Positions 9,264 through 18,246 of a stretch of 63,535 bases of DNA are shown here, piece after piece; the first letter of the stretch is position 1; each line of letters opens with the position of its first letter. Made by a program: the position numbers and the translations under genes. Below the pieces are notes generated by a model that searched no databases, was not told the origin of the DNA, and was given only the letters and a program-made list of their open reading frames with translations. Origin of the DNA: Desulfuromonas sp. (GTDB taxonomy: Bacteria; Desulfobacterota; Desulfuromonadia; Desulfuromonadales; Desulfuromonadaceae); contig PKUE01000054.1 of NCBI GenBank assembly GCA_002869685.1, positions 1-63,535 of the forward strand. The letters are read 5' to 3'.

Positions 9264-10868
9264 TTACTCGTCGTTATGTACCTTGTAGAGCAGTTCCTTG
9301 ATCTCAGAAGATGGCTCAGGAGTCATCATTGAGACAATGATCATGGTTGCCAGGACCAGAGGAACACCAACAATCGCGCTTGAGGTGAACGGAATGTAGT
9401 AAGCCAGGATAGACGCCTTAGGAATCAACATCGATCCAAAAGTGACTACCAGACCGACAACCATACCGGCAATAGCGGCTTCTTTAGTTGTACGGCTCCA
9501 CCACAGACCCAGCAGGAACAGCGGGAAGAAGGTGTTCGCGCCGAGAGCAAAGGCCACTGCGGTGATTTGAGCGATCAATGCCGGCGGATTCAGAGCCACA
9601 ACGATGATGGAAACACCGAGGATAATGGTACCGACACGGGCGATCTTCATCTTGCTTTCTTCACTGGCGTTCGGGTTCAGCACACGGAAGTAGATATCGT
9701 GAGCAAATGCCGAGGAACCAGCCATCAACAGACCACCGACGGTGGAGAATGCTGCGGAAACACCACCAGCAGCCAGGAAGCCTGCGAACCACTCAGGCAG
9801 ACCCGCCAATTCAGCCGCGTTAACAACGATGGCGTCAGGGGTGATCGTACCAGCTGTTCCGAGCAGGTTGGAGAACTTGGCGAAAGCAGCGTAAGCCGGT
9901 GCCGTCCAGTAAACCAACGCGATGCAGAACAGACCCCAAACAACCTGCCAGCGAGCGTCGCTAACACGGGGAACGACGTAGAAACGACCGATAACGTGGG
10001 GCAGACCAGCAGTACCAAGCATCAAGGTGATGCACAGTGCGAACCAGTGGTACGCGGTGTACTTGGCAAACGGCAGATAGTAACTGGCGTCTGTTGCCGC
10101 AGCACTGATTCCGTTACCACCGTGACCGATGTCATAAACGGCTGCACCGTAACCAATTTGCGGAACTGCTGAGAAGTAGCCCAGCTTCGATGCGATAAAG
10201 AACAGCGGCAGGAAGAAGGTGATAACGATAACCACGTATTGTACCTGCATGTTTTTGGTTGCACCGAGCATACCGGAGATCAGAACGTAGGCCAGAACAA
10301 CACCGGTACCGACGACAACTGAAGTCTGGTAGTTAATACCGAAGATCCAGTTGAACATCATACCGATACCTTTGTACTGACCAACCGAGTACACGAAGGA
10401 AATCGTGATAACGATCAACGCAGACATCAGGCGCGCGGTGGTGGAGTAGTAACGATCACCGATAAAGTCAGGTGCTGTGTACTTCCCGTAGCGACGTACC
10501 TGGCCAGCCATCAGCACCAGCAACAGAACGTAACCACCGGTCCAGCCGAGTACGTAGGAAATGGCAAAGTAGCCTTTGAGATAGATCAGGCCGGCCATAC
10601 CGAGATAGGATGCAGCTGACATCCAGTTGGATGCGATTGCCATACCGCCGCCGATCTGACCAACACCACGTCCCGCTGCCCAGTAATCCTCTGTGTTCTG
10701 CGCCTTGGAAAAGACACCAACCAGAATAAAGAGGATCAGCAGAGCGATCATCATGATCGCTGGAACAACTTTGAACTTACCTTCCGGGTTGAGGTCGGCA
10801 ACGGCAAACGCGTTGGTTGACATCAACACAAAGAACAGGGACAAGCCCCAATGCATCATTTTTTTCAT
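9264..10868 (-). CDS. sodium:solute symporter, SSS family (acetate-permease type)
   Basis: About 534 residues, with a hydrophobic leader and roughly 13 further membrane segments. The SSS core sequences are present: DYWAAGRGVGQIGGGMAIAS near residue 60-80, SNWMSAASYLGMAGL, and SAAFSTVGGLLMAGSSAFAHD near 370. The ATG at 10868 has GGGAGAG upstream and gives a leader MKKMMHWGLSLFF; longer in-frame starts lack a site. The paired gene upstream is a DUF4212-type small subunit, as in the VC_2705 symporter subfamily. It probably takes up acetate or a related monocarboxylate with Na+ or H+; substrate is inference from family. Ends at a strong terminator. Confidence 0.88.
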   Translation of the reverse strand: MKKMMHWGLSLFFVLMSTNAFAVADLNPEGKFKVVPAIMMIALLILFILVGVFSKAQNTEDYWAAGRGVGQIGGGMAIASNWMSAASYLGMAGLIYLKGYFAISYVLGWTGGYVLLLVLMAGQVRRYGKYTAPDFIGDRYYSTTARLMSALIVITISFVYSVGQYKGIGMMFNWIFGINYQTSVVVGTGVVLAYVLISGMLGATKNMQVQYVVIVITFFLPLFFIASKLGYFSAVPQIGYGAAVYDIGHGGNGISAAATDASYYLPFAKYTAYHWFALCITLMLGTAGLPHVIGRFYVVPRVSDARWQVVWGLFCIALVYWTAPAYAAFAKFSNLLGTAGTITPDAIVVNAAELAGLPEWFAGFLAAGGVSAAFSTVGGLLMAGSSAFAHDIYFRVLNPNASEESKMKIARVGTIILGVSIIVVALNPPALIAQITAVAFALGANTFFPLFLLGLWWSRTTKEAAIAGMVVGLVVTFGSMLIPKASILAYYIPFTSSAIVGVPLVLATMIIVSMMTPEPSSEIKELLYKVHNDE

Positions 10869-10887
10869 AGCGCTCTCTCCCTTTCTC

Positions 10888-11235
10888 TTATTTTTTGTCG
10901 TATTCGGACTCAAGCTTGTCGATAAACCGGCAGTAGACGTAGCACAGGAAAATAAACAGTGCGATCAGGAACTGCGAAGAATACCAGTAATGGAACGGGA
11001 AGCCGAGGAACTGTGTTTCAGTCAGAAAGCTCACACCAGACACCTGAGTAATTTTCTCACCGGTGTTCAGCGTCAACTCAACTGTTTTGTTGGGATCGGC
11101 AACAAGCTTCAAGAGAAAGAGAAAACCGTAAACTGCCACAAACCAGATAACGAGCAGTTTCTTTTTCATCGCCACGTCTTTTTTCATAAAATCGCCGACG
11201 GGCTTAAAAAAATTAATATTGAGATCTTTATTCAT
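10888..11235 (-). CDS. DUF4212-type symporter small subunit
   Basis: 115 residues with two membrane segments (about 24-41 and 75-97). The sequence FPFHYWYSSQFLIALFIFLC followed by YVYCRFIDKLE matches the second helix of DUF4212 proteins, which accompany one subfamily of SSS transporters. A periplasmic loop between the helices (residues 42-70, NKTVELTLNTGEKITQVSG) is longer than usual for the family. The start at 11235 is chosen because AAGGAGGT lies 7 nt upstream; an ATG 6 bp earlier abuts the site. It is 19 bp from the symporter gene, so the two are surely co-transcribed. Confidence 0.8.
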   Translation of the reverse strand: MNKDLNINFFKPVGDFMKKDVAMKKKLLVIWFVAVYGFLFLLKLVADPNKTVELTLNTGEKITQVSGVSFLTETQFLGFPFHYWYSSQFLIALFIFLCYVYCRFIDKLESEYDKK

Positions 11236-11377
11236 ACCCATACCTCCTTGGTGTAAAAGCCCGCAGGGCACCACCCCTGCAAACCACATAAACTTTATAC
11301 CTTGATTGTTCTAACGAATCTGCGTGTGTTTTCCGTCTCCTCCTTTCAGGAAAATTATGATTTTCATGCCATTGAAA

Positions 11378-11536
11378 TTAAAGCGAGTCCGGCTTCTGTC
11401 GGTTGATAATGGAATACAGTGACCGTCTCTTCCGACTGCTCTGCTCGCGGTAATCTTGAAAAAAAGCAAACATGAAGCAAATTAACGCCCCGCCGGTAAT
11501 GATTCCGCCGAGTATGTAATACAAAGTGTCATCCAT
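11378..11536 (-). CDS. small single-pass membrane protein, 52 aa, upstream of symporter genes
   Basis: ATG at 11536 with GGAAAGGAGCG just upstream, stop at 11378. The product begins MDDTLYYILGGIITGGALIC, has one membrane helix (about residues 6-26) and ends in a basic tail (REQSSRKRRSLY) that should stay in the cytoplasm. It lies about 140 bp upstream of the DUF4212 gene on the same strand. I do not recognise the family. Its position suggests a third, very small subunit or a stabiliser of the symporter; this is inference. Confidence 0.65.
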   Translation of the reverse strand: MDDTLYYILGGIITGGALICFMFAFFQDYREQSSRKRRSLYSIINRQKPDSL

Positions 11537-11997
11537 CGCTACGCTCCTTTCCCCGGTTGCACCACCAACCGGATCAAAAGGTGTTTCCTTTTTTAAACTT
11601 ATGACACAGCGACAATTATGCCGTCAAGTAAAATGTTGTTATAAAAATAGCGCATTTATCTATTTTGTCAGCCTAAGAAACATAAAAAAAAACATCACAA
11701 CAAGGCACTCCAATCTATTTTATCTTTATATTTCGAATATTTACCAACACTGTCAACATCTGACAAAAAAAACAAAAAAATAAAACCACCATAGAAAAAC
11801 AAACAAAATCCGGCAAAGCACGAAATAAATAGCCAAAAATAATGACGTTCTAAACCACCACGGTAAAACAGTGGAACAAGAGAATTCCTACCAAGTATGG
11901 CATAAATTTATTCTCATGCAACTCACAGTAATGTCTCGTACAGAAAATATTCAGCGGGTGCTTTAACCTGTCAACAAGGGCTATCAGAAGGGGAGGA
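11537..11997. other. AT-rich intergenic stretch, probable promoter region of the symporter operon
   Basis: About 460 bp without a credible gene, clearly richer in A and T than its surroundings, with several A tracts. On the minus strand TTGACA (plus positions 11751-11756) is followed after 17 nt by AAATAT, a possible promoter for the 52-residue gene and the symporter behind it. I see no clear terminator for the gene ending at 11998 and no sigma54 site. An open frame at 11526-11783 on the plus strand is of low complexity and is not called. Confidence 0.4.
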
Positions 11998-13881
11998 TCA
12001 GGAAGAAATTGTGCTTTTTACGGAGGTACGCAGGGAGACAATCACCAGGACCAGGCTGGACAATGGCAACATCACCAGGGCCGGGTTATTGAGAACAAAA
12101 GGAGCATCACTGGCCAGGTGGCCGTAACGGACATACATTTGCGGCGACAACAGAATCAACACCACCGAACCGATCAGTCCGGTCAGCATCGACCAGACCA
12201 CCCCGGTGCTTGTTGCCCGCGTCCAGAACAATGACATGAGTAATGCCGGCAGATTTGCCGCAGCGGCCAGAGCAAAGGTAAGTCCCGCCAGATAAGAGAC
12301 ATTCATCCCTTCAAAGACAATCCCGAAATAGATGGCTCCACAGCCGACAATGACCGCTGCCATACGGCCGGCGACAACCTTTTCGGAGGCGGTCATGGTC
12401 AAGCCCATGAAACAATCCATGATGTCATGCGCCACAGCACCGGAAGCGGCAATAATCAGCCCGCTGACGCTGCCCAGCACCGCGGCAAAAGCAACCGCCG
12501 TAACAACAGCAAACGCCGCCGCGCCAAAGGAACGCGCCAACAGCGGAATGGTCATATTGCTGTCAAACAGATTTACCGCATTGCTGGTCATGGCGCCAAG
12601 GCTCAGGATCAGGCACATGCAATAAAACAGTGAAATACCCACAATAGCCAGTACAGTAGACTGCCTGGCTGCTTTATGGTTGCCCACAGTGTAGTAACGA
12701 ATCAGTATATGTGGCAGTGCGGCAGTGCCACACAACAGTGCCAGCATCAAAGAGATAAAATCGAGTGCTGACGACCAGTGCCCGGAAGTCAGATCAAACA
12801 TCCCGCCACTACTGAGCACCTCCCCCCCCGACTTGATTTGACGGGTATAAACTTCAACAAGCTGTTCGCCATCGACAAAAGCCTGACGCGGCCACAGGGT
12901 GACCTGACTTTGAGTAAAACAGCGCAAAAAAGAAACTGGATTGAGAGAGTTCTGATCGCAGGGCGCCACCTCGGTCAAGCGTCCCACCTGTACTGCCGGC
13001 ACGGGCATCACCTGACCATCCACCACGGGAGAATCCTCCTGTACCGTCAGATAATGCGCACGGATCAACATGTCCCCGCCCTGAGCATCCTCACCAACCT
13101 GCCACAAACTTCGCTGGCCCAATTCATTCAGAACGGGAAGAAAACCCGCCTGCCAGGCTGGCGACGTACTCCACCCCGGCTCAAGGGTCCAGCCCGGAGC
13201 CAGAGGGTAGCCGTCGCGCCCCTGAACGTGATGAAGCTCTTCACCAACAGGAGGCGGCTGTTCTTGCAAACCACGATCAAGAACCGCGACAGCCAGCAAC
13301 GTTGACACCACCAGCAATGCCGCCCCTTTAAGGCACTGCACATAGGTGGTGGAAGCCATCCCGGACGTGGCCACGATCACGGTCACAACTACCCCGACCA
13401 GCAAAACCCCCAGATAGTAGGGAATCCCCAACAATGGCGTCACCAGCGTGCCGACCCCGACCATTTGTGGAATGAGGTAACACAGACAAATCAACAGAGT
13501 GCTGACTGCTGCAGTCAGGCGCACGCCACGCGACTTGAAGCGGGCATCAATGACATCGGTAAAAGTCACCCGGCCAAAACGGCGAAACGGTTCGGCAACA
13601 ACCAGCAGAGCAAAAATCCAGCCAGCCAGGAAACCAACGGAGTAAAGAAAGCCGTCATAACCGACAGTGGCAATCAAACCGCCAACACCGAGAAACGACG
13701 CCGCGGACAGGTAATCGCCGATAAACGCGAGGCCATTGACACTCCAGTGAATTGAGCCACCGGCAACAAAGTATTCCGAAGGAGAGGATGTCCGGCGCAC
13801 CAAATGGGCAGAAACGCCGATGCCAATGGCAACAACCGCCAGGAACAGGGCAACGGCCAGAGGATCTTGAGGGACAATCAT
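11998..13881 (-). CDS. actP: ActP-like sodium:solute symporter with enlarged periplasmic insert
   Basis: 627 residues, against about 550 for ActP. SSS motifs are present: SPSEYFVAGGSIHWSVNGLA near residue 32-51, FIGDYLSAASFLGVGGLI, and VLGSVSGLIIAASGAVAHD near 468. Between helices about 200 and 370 there is a large hydrophilic insert with two Cys (EVAPCDQ, FLRCFTQ) that must lie outside the membrane. The start overlaps the stop of the DUF485 gene by ATGA, the standard yjcH-actP arrangement. Substrate is probably acetate or another short monocarboxylate; the insert might bind substrate or a partner (inference). Confidence 0.85.
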   Translation of the reverse strand: MIVPQDPLAVALFLAVVAIGIGVSAHLVRRTSSPSEYFVAGGSIHWSVNGLAFIGDYLSAASFLGVGGLIATVGYDGFLYSVGFLAGWIFALLVVAEPFRRFGRVTFTDVIDARFKSRGVRLTAAVSTLLICLCYLIPQMVGVGTLVTPLLGIPYYLGVLLVGVVVTVIVATSGMASTTYVQCLKGAALLVVSTLLAVAVLDRGLQEQPPPVGEELHHVQGRDGYPLAPGWTLEPGWSTSPAWQAGFLPVLNELGQRSLWQVGEDAQGGDMLIRAHYLTVQEDSPVVDGQVMPVPAVQVGRLTEVAPCDQNSLNPVSFLRCFTQSQVTLWPRQAFVDGEQLVEVYTRQIKSGGEVLSSGGMFDLTSGHWSSALDFISLMLALLCGTAALPHILIRYYTVGNHKAARQSTVLAIVGISLFYCMCLILSLGAMTSNAVNLFDSNMTIPLLARSFGAAAFAVVTAVAFAAVLGSVSGLIIAASGAVAHDIMDCFMGLTMTASEKVVAGRMAAVIVGCGAIYFGIVFEGMNVSYLAGLTFALAAAANLPALLMSLFWTRATSTGVVWSMLTGLIGSVVLILLSPQMYVRYGHLASDAPFVLNNPALVMLPLSSLVLVIVSLRTSVKSTISS

Positions 13882-14162
13882 GGCTGCTGTCCCTGCTCGG
13901 CACGCCGCTCAAGACGAACACAGAAGAGATGAAACAGCAAAGCACTCAAACAGGTCACCACCATCAACACCGCGCAGGCCAGCAGACCGAGACCAAGACC
14001 GCCAACCTGATAGCCACTCCATTGCGGCCAGCAGACATGGGCAACCACAAACAGGAGATACAACGCCAGATATCCGGCAAAAATCCGCCGACCGATTCGG
14101 GCGCGGGCCCGACTCAGAGGTTCGGCATGACGCTGTTGCAGTGACAGGGGATGATCGTTCAT
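13878..14162 (-). CDS. DUF485 family membrane protein (YjcH-like)
   Basis: 94 residues with two membrane helices (about 29-48 and 56-80), basic before the first (RARARIGRRI) and after the second (RLERRAEQ). This fits DUF485, the small companion of ActP-type symporters. The ATG at 14162 has GGTGA upstream and gives MNDHPLSLQQRH; an in-frame start 36 bp earlier lacks a site. The stop overlaps the symporter start by four bases, implying translational coupling. Confidence 0.82.
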   Translation of the reverse strand: MNDHPLSLQQRHAEPLSRARARIGRRIFAGYLALYLLFVVAHVCWPQWSGYQVGGLGLGLLACAVLMVVTCLSALLFHLFCVRLERRAEQGQQP

Positions 14163-14215
14163 GAAGTCACCGTAATATAGCAATAAAATGCCTGTCAACG
14201 ACTTTACGCCCGGAC

Positions 14216-14257
14216 GTAAAAAACGGCCCTCCCAGTGCGGAAGGACCGTTATTTTTT
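14216..14257 (-). terminator. rho-independent terminator after the GAF-PAS gene
   Basis: Stem AACGG...CCGTT extended by CCT/AGG with one mismatch, small loop, then a run of six T on the minus strand. It lies 19 bp past the stop of the GAF-PAS gene and separates it from the DUF485-actP pair. A T-run on the other side could also let it work in the plus direction. Confidence 0.8.
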
Positions 14258-14275
14258 CCCATATCGTGGCTCTTT

Positions 14276-15409
14276 TCAGTCTAAAACATGAATATCGACA
14301 ATCACCGCATCCACCGCGCCCTCGGCATCAAAATGGGGAATGCAGCGCAGGTCACACGGTGTGTCGGGATGGTCGCAAAAATCAAGGCTCACTTTCTCGC
14401 GCACCCGTTCACCACAAATAGCTCGGTCAATCAGTGGACGATAGACGGAGGCAAACACCTCGTCACCAACAACGTCAGCCATTTTCCGGTCAACAATTCC
14501 AGCATCCGTCTGCCCGACCATGCGTAAATATTCGACATTGGCCTTGCGATAGACAAAATCACCATCAATGACCGCAATGGGTGATTTCAGAGTATCAACT
14601 ATCATTTCAGCATATTCGCGATTGCGCTCGGCGCGTGCACGGCCGACAATCACGCTCAATGCCGAGCAGAGTCCATCGAGGAAGCGGATATCATCAAGAG
14701 TGAACAAATCGGAACGGGGATCGTTAATTCGAACAACTCCAACGATGCGCCCCTGGTAACGCACAGGAATCAGCGCCAACGAGCCACATGCCTGTTCAGG
14801 GCAGCAGGTATTGATGCAGGCATTCAACCCTACCGCCGTGTCGCTGGACAAGTTGGTGCGATCATTGGTCCAATACACGCCGGTGTCATTGCGGGTAAGG
14901 GTCGCATCAAGAATTTCCCCATCGAGGATCTTGCCACAGATACATTCGAGCTTCGTCGGCACGATCAATTCGGTAACTTCATCCCCCTGACAACCGACAA
15001 TTTCCTGGTGCAGGTGATTATCGCCATCAAGAATGTACAGCGTGATATCATTCACCGCGCAGAAACTGCGCAACATGAAAATGAAATCGCGAAACATGTT
15101 CCGGGCCGAGGGATTGTTTTCAAGCAACTCCATCACCTGCATGGCCAATTCCTGCCGCGCCTGCAACTGGGATATCCGCTCGCTGCCGGTAGCCAGACCG
15201 ATCACGGCAACACTATTCTTGTTCGCCCGGGCCGAGACCACATCGTGCGCATTGAAAACATTGCGATAGATTTCACAGGCCTCGTAATCGCCACTGCAGA
15301 AATCGAACGCTTTCTCAATATTCTCGCTGCTCAGGCTGCGGCAATAACAATCTTCCATCGGTGCCTTCATAAACGGGCAAACACCAGATTTACTTTTTAC
15401 TTCTACCAC
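14276..15409 (-). CDS. GAF-PAS sensory protein with N-terminal Cys motif, no output domain
   Basis: 377 residues from a GTG start with AGAGG upstream. The N-terminus has five cysteines (11, 21, 23, 38, 45) in an arrangement CPFMKAP...CYC...C...C that may bind a cofactor or metal. A GAF domain follows (about 90-250; NDITLYILDGDNHLHQE, LALIPVRYQGRIVGVVRIND), then a PAS domain (about 265-375; SPIAVIDGDFVYRKANVEY). There is no kinase, GGDEF or DNA-binding part, so it probably acts through a partner. The minus-strand neighbour 53 bp upstream is a large uncharacterised protein. Domain calls are sound; the role is unknown. Confidence 0.78.
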   Translation of the reverse strand: MVEVKSKSGVCPFMKAPMEDCYCRSLSSENIEKAFDFCSGDYEACEIYRNVFNAHDVVSARANKNSVAVIGLATGSERISQLQARQELAMQVMELLENNPSARNMFRDFIFMLRSFCAVNDITLYILDGDNHLHQEIVGCQGDEVTELIVPTKLECICGKILDGEILDATLTRNDTGVYWTNDRTNLSSDTAVGLNACINTCCPEQACGSLALIPVRYQGRIVGVVRINDPRSDLFTLDDIRFLDGLCSALSVIVGRARAERNREYAEMIVDTLKSPIAVIDGDFVYRKANVEYLRMVGQTDAGIVDRKMADVVGDEVFASVYRPLIDRAICGERVREKVSLDFCDHPDTPCDLRCIPHFDAEGAVDAVIVDIHVLD

Positions 15410-15461
15410 CAGTCAGTCCTCTCAATTATAGCTGCAAACCGGACAGGCCACGTTCTAAGAC

Positions 15462-17279
15462 CTACAACTCGTGCCCGTCAATCCCTTTTCTGACCGGAGC
15501 CAGAACCTGCTCATCCAGACCATGCCGCAGCAGGTAATTATTCTCCAGTTCTTCGACATAAAAACGGTCCAGGCCACTGTTCACCAGAAAGTCCTCCCGC
15601 AACGCAATATCCTGTTCCGAGATAATCTGGGGCAGCAACTGCTGAAGATAGAAAAATTCCTTCTCGACATTAATCATGACGTCGTGAAAGATCTGCTCCG
15701 GAAACGGCTTATCACCATCCTGGCGGGCCAGAATATCGGACACTTCTTTTTGTAACGCCACCCGGTCCTCCCAACTGACCGCGCGGGAATACTTCAATCG
15801 CAACTGCTCTTTAACCAGATCGAGCAAACGATCATAGGTTTCTTCGGCACTGGAGATGGCACGCAGCTTTATCAGCATGTCGCTGACACTCCAGCCGTTG
15901 CGTAACGCTTCGCGCAGCACATTGACTTTGCGGCGGCCATAAAAACCGAGAAACCTGTTGTTGATCAGATCTTCAAACAGTAACCGGTCAAACAACCCTT
16001 CTTCCAGACGATCGACAGCTTTATAACTACGCTGCAATGCCCGCAGCACCGATTCTTCGATGCGCACACCGACCATGAAGGCCAGATTGTTGATCTCGGT
16101 AACGCTGCGCTCGTAATGCTCAAAATAATCGATGATAGAGGAAAGCTTCTCTACCGATGCGACATCGGCCCCGGCGAATACCATTTCATCACAGGCCTTG
16201 CTGGTTTCGAGCATAATCTGATCAAACATATAGTCGCGATTGTTCATTGCCAGCCGTTTGGCTTCAAGCAGGCGTACCATGTCTTCGCGTGTGATGGCCT
16301 GATCAAGGCGCAACCGGTTCAGCAACAATCCAGAGAGGATTTCCCGCGTTTCGGCAATATAATCCTGCTCCTGATCGACCAGTTTGTCGTATTTCAGATT
16401 GTCATCAAGCGGCTCAAACAGGGCCGGCGGTATTTTATTGCGCGTTGCCAGGGTTTTCAACCGGGTCAAACGGGCATTTTCCTGGCGACTAATGGTGCCA
16501 CGCAAATGGCAGCCAACCAGAATATCGCGATATTCATCCACCACCATGCGGTTATCACGATGTGCGTACATCACCGCAATACGAATTCTCTTCTGCTGGC
16601 GGACATTGATGCCAAGGCGTTGCGCCAGCACTGTCAGATTTTCAAATTCGTCATCGGGAATCGAGCGATAGTTAAAATACAGGCTACGAAACAATTCGGC
16701 ATAAGCCAGATGCTTCTTATTCATCAGACGGATCAGGTAGAAATGGCTCTTATGGCCCAACAACCCGAACAGTTCATCAACCAGCTTGGCGTCATCGGCA
16801 AACGCCACATGCGGCGTGCGTTTGAGCACTTTCCCCAGCAGGCACAACAACCCTTCCTGCTGCGTCTTCAATGCCCCATAAATCGATCCGGTGACAAAGA
16901 AAAAACAGTTGCTGATGGCGTGACCATCTTCAAAAATCGTATCGTAGGGAACCCGGCCAGCGGTGTCGTCACTAAAAACGAGGTCGCCGTTGTCCCGGTA
17001 GCGCGCACCATACATCACCAGGCGGTTTTTCACTTCCCCTTTGAGCAAGTCGGGCAAAGGACGGTCAATCCCATACATGTACTCGCAAAAGGTGCCACCG
17101 TTGCCCCAATGGCTTAAACCGGTCCGGTCGAGCCGCACCTCATTTCCCGGGGAGAAAATGCGCAGAACATCTTCGTCACGCTCGTAGAAATGGCAGCCTT
17201 CGGCATTATGGGCAGCGACCGTGACGTAGTATTCGATATTGTCGTCAATATGGCCGTGAAGTCGTAATTCCTGATGCAT
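15462..17279 (-). CDS. conserved uncharacterised protein of about 605 aa (TIGR04442-like)
   Basis: The sequence resembles what I remember as family TIGR04442, found in Geobacter relatives, but I am not certain. The first 110 residues look beta-rich (EYYVTVAAHNAEGCHFYERDED); the rest is highly charged and mostly helical, without membrane segments, Walker motifs or obvious catalytic signatures. I start at the ATG at 17279 (MHQELRLHGHIDD), which has AGTGAGAG upstream; the frame stays open 63 bp further with no better site. It precedes the GAF-PAS gene by 53 bp, so the two likely form a unit. Function unknown. Confidence 0.75.
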   Translation of the reverse strand: MHQELRLHGHIDDNIEYYVTVAAHNAEGCHFYERDEDVLRIFSPGNEVRLDRTGLSHWGNGGTFCEYMYGIDRPLPDLLKGEVKNRLVMYGARYRDNGDLVFSDDTAGRVPYDTIFEDGHAISNCFFFVTGSIYGALKTQQEGLLCLLGKVLKRTPHVAFADDAKLVDELFGLLGHKSHFYLIRLMNKKHLAYAELFRSLYFNYRSIPDDEFENLTVLAQRLGINVRQQKRIRIAVMYAHRDNRMVVDEYRDILVGCHLRGTISRQENARLTRLKTLATRNKIPPALFEPLDDNLKYDKLVDQEQDYIAETREILSGLLLNRLRLDQAITREDMVRLLEAKRLAMNNRDYMFDQIMLETSKACDEMVFAGADVASVEKLSSIIDYFEHYERSVTEINNLAFMVGVRIEESVLRALQRSYKAVDRLEEGLFDRLLFEDLINNRFLGFYGRRKVNVLREALRNGWSVSDMLIKLRAISSAEETYDRLLDLVKEQLRLKYSRAVSWEDRVALQKEVSDILARQDGDKPFPEQIFHDVMINVEKEFFYLQQLLPQIISEQDIALREDFLVNSGLDRFYVEELENNYLLRHGLDEQVLAPVRKGIDGHEL

Positions 17280-17375
17280 GACTCTCACTATTCCGCAAAA
17301 AGCAACAACGGCCGCCCAGTCAAAACGGACGCCATAAACCATCCCCCGGCAGGGCCTGCAACTGCCAGCCCGCTT

Positions 17376-18146
17376 CTAAAGGGTAACAGACAGACCATCA
17401 TAAGCAAATTCAACATGTTCAGGCAATTGTAGACTATCACGTTCATAGTCAACATCGTGGCTTAGATGGGTCAGAACCACCCGCTTTGCCTGCAGTAGCC
17501 GTGCCATTTCTACCGCTTCATCCACAGTAAAATGTGTCGGGTGATGCCGAAAGCGTAATCCGTCAATGACCAACAGATCCAGATCGCACAGCTGTTCGCG
17601 TGCGGCAACGGGAATCTCACTGCAGTCCGTTAAGTACGCCATTCGCCCAATCCGATAGCCAATCACCTTGTCATGACCGTGGTGCAGCACTACCGGCACA
17701 ATCTCGCGGCCGAACAATTCAAAAGCCCCACTGACTTCGACGGAGCGCAGCTGGGGACGAAACCCTCGTGTCTGTTCCCGAAAGACATAGGAAAAGTTAT
17801 GTTTCAGCTGTTCAAGCACCCAACTGGCGCCATAAATCGGTATATCTTTGCCGGACAAAGCATTGAAACAGCGTAGATCGTCAATTCCGTTAACATGGTC
17901 AGCATGACAATGGGTATAGAGAACCGCATCCACCCGCTTCAATTCATGCGTCAACGCTTGCTCTCTTAAGTCGGTTGCCGTATCAATCAGCACCCGATAT
18001 TCCCCCCAGGCCAACAACGCACTGCAGCGCAACCGTCGGTTTCGGCTATCGTGCGACGCACACACCGAGCAGTCACAACCAATCACCGGGACACCACTAC
18101 TGGTACCGGAACCGAGAATCGTTAGAGTTAATGGTTCTTCTGCCAT
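17376..18146 (-). CDS. MBL-fold metallohydrolase, PhnP-like
   Basis: 256 residues. The metallo-beta-lactamase motif HCHADHVNG lies near 99-107 and HLSHD near 225. The N-terminus TILGSGTSSGVPVIGCDCSVC is typical of PhnP-like phosphodiesterases, including the C-x-C-x2-C structural zinc site. PhnP cleaves cyclic phosphate esters; without a phn operon nearby the substrate is open, and such genes often sit beside housekeeping genes. It is the next minus-strand gene after YgiQ, separated by 100 bp that contain only a small GGGG/CCCC hairpin near 18176-18190. Confidence 0.87.
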   Translation of the reverse strand: MAEEPLTLTILGSGTSSGVPVIGCDCSVCASHDSRNRRLRCSALLAWGEYRVLIDTATDLREQALTHELKRVDAVLYTHCHADHVNGIDDLRCFNALSGKDIPIYGASWVLEQLKHNFSYVFREQTRGFRPQLRSVEVSGAFELFGREIVPVVLHHGHDKVIGYRIGRMAYLTDCSEIPVAAREQLCDLDLLVIDGLRFRHHPTHFTVDEAVEMARLLQAKRVVLTHLSHDVDYERDSLQLPEHVEFAYDGLSVTL

Positions 18147-18246
18147 TTAAGCTCGCCCATTTCATGAACAGATTTTGGGGTTTAACCCCTAATTTTTATC
18201 ACATAACTCATTGATCGGACAAGAATAACCATTCGCTCTGCCAGAA

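Noticed and set aside
9048-9332. Plus-strand open frame of 94 codons
   Set aside because: It runs through the terminator and into the antisense of the symporter; no ribosome site.
16116-17117. Plus-strand open frame of about 330 codons
   Set aside because: It mirrors the uncharacterised minus-strand gene, whose start, ribosome site and amino-acid pattern are better. Composition looks like a shadow.
18170-18195. GGGG/CCCC hairpin after ygiQ
   Set aside because: Only four to six pairs and no T-run; too weak to call a terminator.
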